Assembly (NCBI RefSeq): GCF_019578655.1
Contig: NC_063265.1
Coordinates: 20,012,285-20,076,284, forward strand
Length of the DNA stretch: 64,000 nucleotides
Reading direction: 5' to 3'
Source of the DNA: Ricinus communis
Taxonomy: Eukaryota > Streptophyta > Magnoliopsida > Malpighiales > Euphorbiaceae
Position 1 is the first letter of the stretch. Each line of letters begins with the position of its first letter. The position numbers and the translations under genes were made by a program. Shown here in pieces: positions 23,973 through 34,894 of the stretch. The notes below the pieces were generated by a model that saw only the letters and a program-made list of their open reading frames with translations, was not told the origin of the DNA and searched no databases.

Positions 23973-26563
23973 TATCACGACCCCATCCATGGGCCCGTGA
24001 CCGGCACTAGGAAATGGATAGGCGTAAGGCCACCGAATCCCGTAGTAAGCCTAACACTCACAACTCAAACAAATCTCAACTCAAATTTTACTATTATTAA
24101 TATCACAATTTACAGTAACATTAAATTTTACACAATTAAATCGGTATGCCCGAAGAATTAGGCGAGACCCGAAACTACAGAAAATTACCACTGATATCCC
24201 TACTATTATTACTGCGGAGAATCTAAGATTTACCAATTTACATACCAAATCAAACAGCAGCCGATGATGAAGGAGTCAGGTTACTGAATAAGAGTTGCGG
24301 GAAGACTAACAATCATGAATCTGAAAAATAGTAAATGGAGGGAAATCATATATCTAAAACAGTTTCAAACATCTCAATAATTAATTTTTAAAATAATTAA
24401 TAAATTATACTAACCATACGTGTCATGCCATGCTTACCCAAAAATAATTCCACATGCAACGGGACAGAGTACTTCAGTAGAACCCTAATCCCAACTCTAA
24501 CATCTCGATTTATTTCAACACTTATGTCTCGACTAACCTCAACTCTAACATCTCAATCTCTCATTCCAACAGGACTGGCGCCCAGAGAGCAAGCTCGATC
24601 AGGGACCTTACATCCAGTCCGGTCACTTAACTCTTAGCCTTAGCCTTTCGGCTCCCTTATCCAATAAGACTGGCGCCTAGAGAGCAAGCTCGATCAGGGA
24701 CCTTACCTCCAGTCTAGTCACTTAAATTTCCAAATAAGCCGGCGCCCAGAGAGCATTGCTCGATCATGGACCTTTACTCCGGCAACCACACTCAACTAAG
24801 TCCAGAGAGCGATGATTGACCAGGGTAGGTCCTAATCTTTCTTTCTTACAATTTTACCTATTTACCCTTTCCCTATCTCTCTCAGATTTATATTGGAACA
24901 CTCATCCAACTCCTATGTTCTACTGCCGTCCCATCCCGAGGCATCATGCAATATTAAAATTTGTGATTAAGGAAGAACATATTTAAATAGTAATTAAAAA
25001 CATAATGCAAATAATAATAATAATTAAATGAATAATTGAAATTGCAAATGAACAGTCACAGTAGCAAATCAAATTTTATGCATGACACGTGCATAAGCGA
25101 TATATGACTTTAACTCACAGATTTGGCGACCTCCTAACTCTGCTCCGGTGCCTCGGTTGGAGCGAGCCGAACAAACGGACTATCTAGTCACGGAAAACAA
25201 TTTATCAAAATGCTGAAACAATCGATCTTTAATCCTAGGTCTAGACTCCTAGGACTGATTGTCTAAGAATCTCAACTCGGGAGAATTCCACCGAAAATTC
25301 AGCAGAACCTCCCCTACAACACGGACATTACCCCCCGTAAAAACGGGTCTAGGACCTGCCAAAAAAACACTTCAAATATTCAACAATTCAAACAACGGGA
25401 GTCGGGTCCCCAAACTTCACTATTTCCCGACTCTGCCACACAACACAAAATACGACGCAGGCAAACTGACCGACAATCATTTTTGACTCACAAATATCAT
25501 CCAATACTCAACATAAACCAATAGACACAATTTAAAATCAAAGGATTTCCAAGATCAACGGGCCAGAGAAAATTACCGAGACGCTCGGTCGACTCGCCTC
25601 CGGCCGCTAGAGTCCGATCGACGATCTGAACATACCATCGGACTCACAACGACGCACTGATGACGATCCCTGCTTCTAATTTTCCGATCCAACACCCGAT
25701 CATCCGGAGAGATTTGCGGACGATCTCGGCCGTCGATTTGCAAATGAAGCTCGATCACCACGAAACCGGTGCCATTGCGAAGCTTGAGCTGAGGAGAGTC
25801 GGGATACGTCCTCCGATCGCCCATCCTCCGCCGGAGCTCGCCGGAAAAGCTGGAAAGCGTAGCTGCCATCACTTCGCCGGAACTCCCTCCTCCGGCCACC
25901 AAAACCGACGCCACTGCCACCAAAAGGAAGCCCTCTTCGAGGGGAGCCGATCGCCACCGAGATCGGCCGAACGACAAGCCGCCACACTTCACGCGACCCG
26001 CCTCGGCCGCCAAGGCTTATCCGACGCCCGCTACCGGAGGACGCCTTCTTCTTCTTCCTCTTCCCGATTTTCCTTTCTCTCTCCCCGATCCTTCTTTTCT
26101 TTTCTTCTTCTCCACATCGACATTAGGCCCCTGAACTTTACCTTATTACAATTTGGTCCCTGAACTTTCTTAATTACTTACAATTCCATCCAGCAAAAGT
26201 CCAATTTAACCCCTAAACTTTCCTTTAGCCTTTTAATTAAGCCCCTAACTATTTAATTTCGGCCAAATTAGAATTATGAAAAATACACAATTACATAAAT
26301 ACCCCTGATCGACATATTTATTTACAAAAATACCAAACTCACAAATTTCCATTAAAACCCCATAAAAATAAAATTATACTTTCAATCCTTATTCCAAAAT
26401 AAATTTCCAATTTAGTCCTAACATAAAATTAATTTAAATAATAAATTTCCAACTTAAAATTTAATACCACTAATCAATTAAGATACCAATTTTTTCAAAA
26501 TTCTTTTATAAAAACATCCTTTACAATTTCTTCCAAACTTTTCCAATATATATAATTTTATTT

Positions 26564-26619
<56 letters not shown>

Positions 26620-26863
26620 TTGGGAAAATTTTGAATAACTAAAAATATAATTTATTCCTCAAATAATTTACTTGAATAATTTCTTAAAATTTCAAACTAA
26701 TTGGGTATAGAAAAATAATTTATTTAATTGACTAATAATAAAATTTTCATTAAATCATTTCAAATTAAACCAAATAAAAATAAAAATAATTTAATTTAAT
26801 AAAAATTCATTTATTAATCATTATTAATATTATCTTTATTAAAGAAAAATTCCGGATATTAGA
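23973..26863 (-). repeat. Gypsy-type 5' LTR (2,891 bp)
   Basis: Longest of the three LTR copies in the window. It keeps a segment (about 26492-26703) with a (TA)n tract that the other LTR lacks. The terminal CA is mutated (plus strand ends 'attaga' instead of 'attaca'). Open frames on both strands at 25573-26163 lie in its GC-rich centre and are not genes. Confidence 0.9.
26569..26614. repeat. (TA)n microsatellite in the Gypsy 5' LTR
   Basis: About 23 uninterrupted TA units within the segment missing from the other LTR. Confidence 0.9.
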
Positions 26864-26875
26864 GGTAGTATAGTA

Positions 26876-27475
26876 GTATAGAAGGTTAGTTGGGCATTTC
26901 TTATTTAATAATATAACTAGACCAAATATCAACTTCTTTGTCCAATTGCTCAGTCAGTTCCTGAGTCAGCTGAGAGTTCCACATTAGGAATCTACACTTC
27001 ATGTGTTGAGATATCTTAAGCATTGTCTTGATGTTAGTTTACATTACTCTGCTACTGCTATCTCTACAAGCATATTGTGATTCTGATTGGGCTGCTTGTA
27101 TGGACTTTCGAAAGTCTGTAACTAGTTTTTATATTTTTCTGGGTTCTTCACTTGTATCTTGAAAAAGTAAGAAACAACCTACTGTTTCAAAGTCTTTCGT
27201 TGAAGCTCAATATAGGGTTATGCCAGCCACTTTTTGTGAACTTTTGTGGCTGTTGTACATACTGGAAGACTTGTAGGTTATTATTCCCTTGCCCATTCCA
27301 CTTCATTGTGATAACAAGGCATCATTACATATAGCAGCAAACTATGTCTTCAATGTGCGTACTAAGCATCTTAACATTGACTATCAAGGGCTTTCTTTCT
27401 CCTAGCTATATCAGTTCCAAGCAACAACTAGCTGATTTGTTCACTAAATCCCTTGGCGCTCATATAAGTTAGTTG
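26876..27475 (+). pseudogene. Copia RNase H remnant (continuation of pol)
   Basis: After the nested insertions the Copia text resumes with 'RRLVG' at about 26880. It continues through the RNase H region, with pieces such as 'TVSKSFVEAQYRVM', 'CELLWLLYIL', 'HCDNKASLHIAANYVF', 'RTKHLNIDY' and 'QLADLFTKSLG'. These are the conserved 'K.v.sS..EAEY', 'l.cDN.aa..ia.NpvfHeRTKHiei' and 'qlADi.TK.L' blocks of Copia RNase H. Several frameshifts and stops are present. Confidence 0.85.
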
Positions 27476-27530
27476 TTATTGTTCAGGTTGGATCTTGTCT
27501 TTCCATTATCATATCCAACTTGATGGGGAA

Positions 27531-27737
27531 TGTAGAGTGTATATATATTCTATTTAATTTAGTGTTTCAGATACTTGTACAAAGTTAGTTAGTACTGCAA
27601 TATATTGTATTTTTTTTATTTTATTAGTTTAGTATAAATACTAATAGAATACTTGACACATGTAATTTTTGATATCCAGTTTTAATAGAAGAGATCATTT
27701 TCACCCAAAACAACTTTATTTTGATTATACAATTTCA
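27531..27737 (+). repeat. Copia 3' LTR
   Basis: 207 bp, TG...CA bounded, preceded by the polypurine tract 'gatggggaa'; similar to 15735-15940. Confidence 0.9.
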
Positions 27738-27886
27738 CAACAAAAAAAAACAAAAGCTTAAGAACTCAATAAAATAACTAAAAATCCCATATTCATAAAG
27801 TGTCTTTAATCCAGATAAAAATAGAAGTATAACAGTTTAATAAAATAAAACTAAAAAATTAAAGGGTTTAATAATGAATTCTGCCA

Positions 27887-28821
27887 ATATTTAATAATCA
27901 ACTTATAGAACCACAATGACAGAGGACTTATGTATATATAAGCTTCTAGAATAGGGATATTAATATATATAATATATATAAAAAATGTGCATATGCCATC
28001 TTATTTTTTTATTTATAAAAAAATCCAATAAAATGGATTACACAATAGGAATGACTATCTTTTAAAAGTAATATCTATTATCTCAGTTGAGAAAAGAGTA
28101 TTTAGATTCGAATCTTTCTCCTTTTAAAACAAATGTAACTCTATTTTCTGTAATGAGAAATTATTGTAATTTGTTGTTACTGTGACTAATGCTCATATAG
28201 GTTATTATTCCCTTGCCCATTCCCAGTGCTTATTATGGGTATTGACAATCAGTCGATCGCCCTTTCATATGGGCTGTTTTGCTATTATAATACGAGAGTG
28301 ATATTATGTTATTGTCTTCCATGTCTAATAAACAAAAACTACAAAGTAATTACATGTAATCCTATTCTGTATAATCTGATATTATTGCAATTTGTACTTA
28401 ATCAAATTAATACTATACGTAAATAATAGGATTGACAACAGATATCAACTTATAGATTACGACGTATTTTTTGTTAAATAAATAGTCTAATATATGAAGT
28501 AGAATGTGAGACAAGGGAGCAAAATGGCATTTGAGTTTGAGATTGATAGCTAATTTTAATGAATTACTTAATTAGCACAATGCCATTTTTCATTTAATTC
28601 TCAAGTATTCAGTTGGAAAGATATTGTACATGGCCTTTATTTGATGAAACTCTTACATGAAACCTGATAGAAATAAGAGAATCTATGTCTAAAGTTTAAA
28701 AACCCTTTTTTTTTTTTTTTGCTTTCTCTCTTTAATTTCTAAAATTTGTCGCTTAATCTTCTAAGGATCGGATAAACTGAACTACAAAAAGCTTCTGTCT
28801 GATTGTCGTGAGGATGGAATC
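27887..28821. other. AT-rich spacer and 3' flank of the MADS-box gene
   Basis: No gene is visible. A 25-26 bp exact match to Copia RNase H sequence ('ggttattattcccttgccca', continuing 'ttcc') occurs at about 28199-28224, copied from about 27277-27300. A T15 run at about 28709-28723 (poly-A on the minus strand) lies in the probable 3' untranslated region of the MADS-box gene. The 66-codon frame at 28226-28426 is not recognisable. Confidence 0.5.
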
Positions 28822-31800
28822 CTATAATAACTCCGAAGCCACTTGACTACCAGAATCATTGCAGGTTTCTTCAATCTTTGGTGCTTTCCTCTTGCCATAA
28901 ACATCACATGACAGCCTGCGTAATCAAAAACATATATAATATAGTATTATTATTATATAGGAGACTGAACAAAATTTATGACCATAGTACATAAAGTTGT
29001 TTATAAAGCCAGGTTTGATCTAATCTTATTTCAATTGCAAAACTTTAGTGTTAAAATGAATCTCATAACATTTTATTGGCAAATCTAAAGTCTATGTATT
29101 TAGTTGAACTGGAAAATTTGAATTAGAATTCTATTTAATTAAATCTATAAAATTAATTATATAACTAAATTAAATTTTAATAAAGTAAATATTTTCAAAT
29201 AAACTAATATTAGTAAGTCAATATATTTTATAACATTAAAAAAATTCCTTTTAACTTTGCCATTTTGTTATATTTTTCTTTAATGTCTTCTTTTTTTCTT
29301 TTATGAAATTTTTTCGTATGCAATTTATTCTAAACATAATATTCAATTCATTTGGAATAAATTTGATAATTATTACGTCAAATGAAATAAATTTTTTAAT
29401 CGATTTCAATTAAATACAATATAAAACTTCAAATACTTAATTTGCATTAAAAAAAAATTAAAAATTGTAACATACCCTAGCTGCAAAGTGTCTGAAACAC
29501 CATCCTCGGGGTCCTCGTCATCATCATGAACTTGCTCCGGCTGTGGATAACAATCATCTTTACAGCTTGAAAGGGAAAACTTCCTATCTGAAGGATTAAA
29601 TTCCAGGAATGGAGATTTGGATAGTGAGCTTCGTCGAAGCTCCTCAACCTTAATTACACAAAAAATTTCTTGGGAGTGTTTAGTTCATAAACATATGTTT
29701 TGTGGTCGGATGAAAATAAAGTCGAGCTTATAATGAATCACCTGTTTTGGCAGTGCTTCATTCTCTTGACTTGCCTTCCCTTCCTGATGATCAACATTAA
29801 GGATTTCAACTAAGTAATTAGTTACATATTAGAAAATAAACTATCTCAAGAGTTAGAAGGGCATACACATACGATCATGTTGCCAAAATGGCCAGTGGTT
29901 TTGTTTTGTTTTTTTTTTTTTTTCTTTTTCTTTTTTAGTTGTAAATAAGGAAAGGAAAACTCCTAACTTAAGAGCTTAAATCTTAATCAATTGAGGTATA
30001 AATTTAGATATGTTTTATTTATAGTTACCTGCAATCTGGACTTTTTAAGTTGCTCCAAAAGGACTTGTTCCTGCATGCAACAATTAGGAGTGTCATTCGA
30101 AGTTTAAGTCTATATGTGAGGTTCTCAGATTTAATCAATGAGGTATGGCTTTATGAGTTATATATGTAATGTAGAAGTTTTGCTAATTTAATTAGATATA
30201 AATTTTGCCTAATTTCTAAAAACAAATCTGTCTAAGGAGCCCATTTAGCAGCAAGGGCTTGTTTTTTCTAAAACCCCTTTCTCTATTCTCTTTCTTTTTC
30301 TCTTGTTCTCTCTATTTTGTATGTCTCCTCTATGAATAGGAGCAATACTTCTTTTAACTTTTATCTGAATAATGGAAACTAGCTCTTATGGATCTAAGTA
30401 TAGATCTCTTCTTCTTTCTTGGTTTTTTTTTGGCTCATCCTATATATGATGTTTAAACAAAGTAAAAAAGAAGTACAAATGTGTCTTGAATAATCCTTGT
30501 GGCTTGTAATGGCCTGAATTTGCATTTCTTTAAAAAACTTGTACCACAAAGGTTTCTAAGGGAAACAAGAATGTAATTTTTGTAGATACCTTTTTATCCT
30601 TAACAGAAAGTATTCCATCACTTAGTTGATGTTCTAAATTCTGAAGGTCTTTGAAGCTCAAGCCATCAAGCTGCTGACCCATCATCTGCCTATAAAATCA
30701 TATTGTAAGAGAAGAAATTTTTGAAAAAATGTAAGATTCTTGGAATAAAGATTGCATAGAAATATATGATGAATTTTGAACCAAACCACTCAATAAAAGT
30801 AAATTCAAATTAAACAATAATAATAATAAGGGGATAAGTATAAAAAAATATAATATGGTTTCACTGTTTTATAATTTCAAGTTTATATTCTTTTAAATAT
30901 AGAGATATATGATTATAAGTCGTGAGATATTTCGCCATAAAAAATTTCGATTTGTAAAGACTTAGTTATTTTTATTTCGATCAATTATCATTATCATTAT
31001 CATATTATTCGTGTTTAATAACATAAATTTAAAATCTAATAACTTCTAATTTCATTGTTTGATCGTCTAATTGTGGTTTAAACAGTCATTTGATCTTATG
31101 AAGTCAATTTGACGATCAAATAATATTAATCAAAATTGTTAAGCTCTAAACTCTTATTATCAAATATAAATAACATGATAATAATAACTTATCAGAGTTA
31201 ATATAACTAAATTTTTATAAATTAAAATTTTTTAATTATGAGATATCTTTTTCTATCTCCATTTATAATCATATATATCTTTTTATTTAAAAAAATACAA
31301 GCATGATCATAATAATGATGAGACTTACAAGCATATCAACCGTAGTTTTGAGACTTCATCTTTCAGTGACCTCATGTCTGCTGATTGTGAATGCTGTTTT
31401 GACATATGATTGACATAGGTATCATCAATTTCTTGAAAATGAACCCATTACCTTTTATAATGGATGAAAACCAAACATATGCATATCAACCTATGAGTGG
31501 ATTATGGCCGTAAAGTCCATTGATTTATCAAAATTTGTGAAATCAAGAAACTTAGATTGTAAATGGGTTCTCGATTTCATTAATTTTAAATTGCATTTTG
31601 TTTGTTTGATATGTATATATGATATATTTAAACAAATCAATAGAATCACTCATCTATTTCAATAACCCAAAAACTATATAATTTAATCCAATCCGATTCA
31701 ATCTGCAGATAAATTTACAATTTTATAAGTATGATCGGTCCAAATTATATATAGATATTTAAAGGTATTTTAGAGCTTTAATGATATATTTCTATATATA

Positions 31801-34800
31801 AAATGGTGAAATATGTGTTTTATCTCACTTAAACTTAATTATCTATTTTCAAGTAATATTAGTAAAAAAAGAAAAATATTGAGCTAAGCACTTGAAAAGA
31901 AGCTTAATTAGATATATTTGTATCCAATGCCTAAGATTAAGACGTATGGACTGCTAATTACAAAACCTAAGGGATATTTTAGTCATTTTTGTATAATTAT
32001 TAGGATTTATATTAAGAGTTATTTATGAGATAATATTTGGTGGAGATAAAGATACTTAAAGTCTTATCTATTAGATAGACTTATATTAAATATATATCTC
32101 TAGAGAGACTTATTTAGATGATGACTCTTTTCTATATATATCTCTGCAACACCTAATTCTTGAGAAGGAGAATTTCTCCTACCTGCTCTCTACACCTGCC
32201 CACTATAATTTTCTCAATAATTCTCTACAGTTTTTCATAAACACTTTAGTTTAGTTTTCATTACTCTTTTTAAGATTTAAGGAGTTTTTCAAGAAGTGGA
32301 GAGTGAGGATCAATCTTCTTCCTACTTGAAGAAATTCTTGATCTAGAAGGAGTTTTTATTTTATTATTTTATATCTTTCTATTTAATACCATGATCATTT
32401 GATTAAATATGTTAGGGTAGTTTTCATAAGTGTTTAGTTTAGCCCTTTTACTTTGTATAAACCTTGATATTTATTTATTTAATGAATGATTTCTTTACCT
32501 TCATATATTTATTAGTTTCATCTATTATTATTGATTGACCATCATATTAATTTAATAATAATATTTGTTATGAAAATCTTTAAGTTAAAAATATTAGAAA
32601 CATCATCTTTACTTTAATCTATGTTAGTATAAGAAAACTAGGTTGCATCATTAACTTGAGTGATTTAGGAAAAAAGACACATCACCATCTTATTCATTAG
32701 ATTTAGGCTCAAAGTAAAACAATGATATTACTAAGTAAATGGCTAGACTAAATACTATTTTATCATATAGTTTTAAATCATAAGCATTTGTATTTGTATT
32801 ACATATTTATTTATTGTTTAGTTACTTTATTTTATGAATATTATCCTCTCAATATATTGATTTAGTTTGTTTAGATTTACTTTATTATTTTGTGTTGATA
32901 ATTAGTCTCTATAATAAGTGGCATCATAATTCCTTGAGAGATCAACCTCGTAGTGAACTTACTCTTACTATAGGAATGGTTCGTGAACTTGCATGTACTA
33001 AAAAAGACACATCAAAGTGTCAATAAGTTTCAAATTGTATTATGTGGGTTGAAACAAATTGATAAATTCTGGATGATAATTCTAATGTCAGTTAATTTTT
33101 CTCAAGATTTTATTTTAGTCACTAATTCTTTTTCATTTTATTTTAGTCACTCAACTTTTATTTCGGTAGCAACGGTGTTTAATCTGTGGTGAATATATAA
33201 AATATGACGTGTTTAAATTGCCTTATGATTGTGTGACACAAATCTAAAGTTTAATCCTAGTCATTATCTTATTCATATTAGTGATTAGATCAAAACAATA
33301 TAATTGCATCAATCTTAAGACAATGGGTTCATTACAAATAAAAGGGCCATATCGTAATAAATGATATAATGCAAGAAGATATTACACCTTCATCAAAATA
33401 ATGAGTTAAATCACTAATATAACCAAGATTGTGACTAGAATTAAGCTTAAGATTTGTGGCACACAATCATAAGACAATTTATACATGTCATATTTTGTAT
33501 ATTTATTACAGAGTGACTATAGTTGCTACCGAAATAAAAGTTGAGTGATCACAATGAAACGAAAAAAAATTAGTGATTAAAATATAATAAGTTATTGGAT
33601 TCACTATTTTGAAATTTTGAAGAACAATAAAATTTTAAAAATGTTTATAAATATATTCATCCATTTTTTTGTTTTTTGTAAAATAAATTTTATAAAATCT
33701 GTGAAATTTATAAAATTCATTTTTTGGACTAATTATCGACTGCTTTATTATAATGTCATCAATGATTAATTTCTTACGAAACAAAGGGAGCCTAACATTC
33801 CTATGATTTTTCAAGAAATTTTCAATCATAATTTCTTGCTAGACTTGTGAGAATTATTTAATTACCAAAAATAATTTAACAAGAAAACTAGTAGTATCTA
33901 AGAAAGAAAATGCATACCTCTGTTCCATGGTTACCAGGAGGATGCTCAGGACCTTCAGAATCCAGACCTTTATAATATCTTGAGAGAGTGTGTTCCATGC
34001 TGCAATAATAAAATATTGAGTTTTAGACCGAGTGTCTATTTCTGAAATAATAAAATTTTAAAAGCATTACTATTTTGAAGAACATTCTGAAACTGAGCCA
34101 TCAAGAGCTTGGCAAAGGCAGATTTTCTTTTTCTTTTTTCTTTTTTTCATTATTTTTATGTGTATGAAGGAAAAAGAATAAATATTCTATTTTGGGCCAA
34201 AATCTACGGAGTAGATGCACTTGGCCCAAAACCCTAACTATTTTTGGGCAATCATTTGTTAAAAAACTCTGCTTGATAGTAATCAGTGTTCCTTATTATA
34301 TCAATCTCTCTAAAATTGATTTCTTCTTCTAAATCTATGCGTTCCTATCTTACAGTCTGTTACGAATTCCTTACCTCAAAACTTTTCACTTTTATTTGAC
34401 CTTATTTAGCATTAGTGATTGCATGGCACATGCATCTCTCAATCAAGAAAACAAAATCTCAAGTTAACAAGCTGACGATATGCATAAGAAATTTAAAAAA
34501 AAAAAATCAACACAGCATTAGAGAAAACAAGGGTTTGAAAATCTTTTATTAAAACTCATATGATTTTTCTGGGACAGTATCGCATGGTTAGTTTGCCCTT
34601 GTCACTCGGGCAAAGATCATTGTCAATCGTACGATTATCATAAAAAGAAAAATCAAGAACATAATTTTAAACATAAATAAATAAGTACCTAGTGCTGGAG
34701 AATTCATAGAGCTTTCCTGTGCCAGAGAAAACAATGACAGCAACTTCTGCATCACAAAGAACTGATAATTCCTTAGCTTTTTTCAGCAACCCATTACGGC

Positions 34801-34870
34801 GTTTTGAGAATGTAACCTGCCTGCTATTCAAATTTTCAATCTTCTTTATCTCTATTTTCCCTCTACCCAT
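28822..34870 (-). CDS. MADS-box transcription factor, AGL18-like (eight exons)
   Basis: Type II (MIKC) MADS factor. Exons (minus): 34689-34870, 33918-33999, 31329-31393, 30590-30689, 30029-30070, 29742-29783, 29476-29648, 28822-28915. All introns are GT-AG and the phase closes at 259 residues. Residues 1-60 are the DNA-binding MADS domain ([20 protein letters not shown]..., ending KLYEFSS). The I region and K domain span roughly 61-170 ('[20 protein letters not shown]', '[16 protein letters not shown]'). The acidic tail ends 'SDTLQLGLS...KRKAPKIE...NDSGSQVAS', which matches the AGL18 tail as I remember it and places the gene in the AGL15/AGL18 clade. LQLGL (226-230) is an LxLxL repression motif. 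Known clade members act in the nucleus as repressors of flowering and in embryo development. An in-frame ATG 7 codons upstream (34889-34891) could add MPQERRK; the MGRG start is preferred because family members begin there. Confidence 0.92.
29888..29940. repeat. Poly-T/pyrimidine tract in an AGL18-like intron
   Basis: A run of about 30 pyrimidines, mainly T, within the intron between the fifth and sixth exons; low-complexity only. Confidence 0.7.
31870..33013 (+). mobile_element. LTR-like retrotransposon relic inside AGL18-like intron 2 (tentative)
   Basis: The 2.5 kb second intron contains an AT-rich stretch whose right end reads 'ggcatcataattccttgaga'. It continues with 'cctcgtagtgaac' and 'tcgtgaacttgcatgtac'. 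This looks like the 3' end of long Tat/Athila-type LTRs ('...ttccttgagaga.cgaccc...'). Clear boundaries, target duplication and internal genes are missing. A 14-base string 'aaaaaagacacatca' occurs both at about 32669 and 32999. Confidence 0.35.
33112..33583. mobile_element. Foldback (hairpin) MITE-like element in AGL18-like intron 2
   Basis: Arms of about 176-179 bp (33112-33287 and 33405-33583) are inverted copies of each other around a centre of about 118 bp. Shared text includes 'ctcaacttttatttcggtag', 'cttatgattgtgtg' and 'attagtgatt'. Tips read 'ttttagtcactaatt' and 'aattagtgattaaaa'. There is no coding capacity, and a clean target duplication was not recognised. In the host pre-mRNA the arms could form a long hairpin. 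Confidence 0.75.
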
Positions 34871-34894
34871 CTTTCTCCTCTCTTGTGGCATCAA

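Larger units (their letters stand above)
19827..26863 (-). mobile_element. Non-autonomous Ty3/Gypsy-type element (LARD-like), nested
   Basis: Two long LTRs (19827-22480 and 23973-26863) flank an interior of only about 1.49 kb. On the minus strand the LTR starts TGTAATACCCG and ends GGGTCGTGACA. A primer site 'tggtatcagagc' (plus 23957-23968, reversed) for initiator tRNA-Met lies 4 bases inside the 5' LTR, and a polypurine tract 'ggagtgggagaa' abuts the 3' LTR (22481-22492). A perfect 5 bp target duplication GGTAG flanks it at 19822-19826 and 26864-26868. The interior has no gag, protease, reverse transcriptase or integrase. Just before the polypurine tract, text of the 'ttcaaggacaaatttttgttaagg' kind resembles the 3' end of Tekay/Del-type pol. 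It must have moved with proteins from an autonomous relative. Confidence 0.9.
15735..27737 (+). mobile_element. Decayed Ty1/Copia retrotransposon with nested insertions
   Basis: It is bounded by two LTRs of about 206 bp (15735-15940 and 27531-27737), both starting TGTAGAGTG and ending TTTCA. Two bases after the left LTR is a primer-binding site, 'tggtatcagagc' at 15943-15954, complementary to the 3' end of initiator tRNA-Met. A polypurine tract 'gatggggaa' precedes the right LTR. Between them lie, in Copia order, relics of gag, protease (DSGAS), reverse transcriptase (YVDD) and RNase H, all broken by stops and frameshifts. The integrase core is missing between about 17500 and 17830. A foreign block from about 18645 to 26875 splits the pol region. 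No matching 5 bp target duplication is visible ('gagat' versus 'caaca'), so the flanks may have been rearranged. Confidence 0.9.
15596..27886. mobile_element. Old terminal-inverted-repeat element split by the Copia insertion
   Basis: Left sequence 15596-15710 ('tgggcaaaatgcatctttta...gtttaattttttta...ttttattgagctctta') matches in reverse complement 27745-27886 ('...aagcttaagaactcaataaaataa...aattaaagggtttaataatgaattctgcca'). The outer ends 'tgggcaaaatgcat' and 'atgaattctgcca' are flanked by similar 'atattt' strings. This fits an old MULE-like or MITE element into which the Copia element jumped. Similarity is imperfect, and the size before insertion would have been about 290 bp. Confidence 0.45.

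Noticed and set aside
25573..26163. Overlapping frames of 95-167 codons on both strands
   Set aside because: They lie in the GC-rich middle of the Gypsy-type LTR, recur in degraded form in the other two LTR copies (21557-21796 and 37742-38172), and show no protein family. GC-rich sequence simply lacks stop codons.
28090..28130. 'gattcgaatct' B-box-like string, possible SINE or tRNA
   Set aside because: A single short palindromic match without an A box, tail or target duplication.
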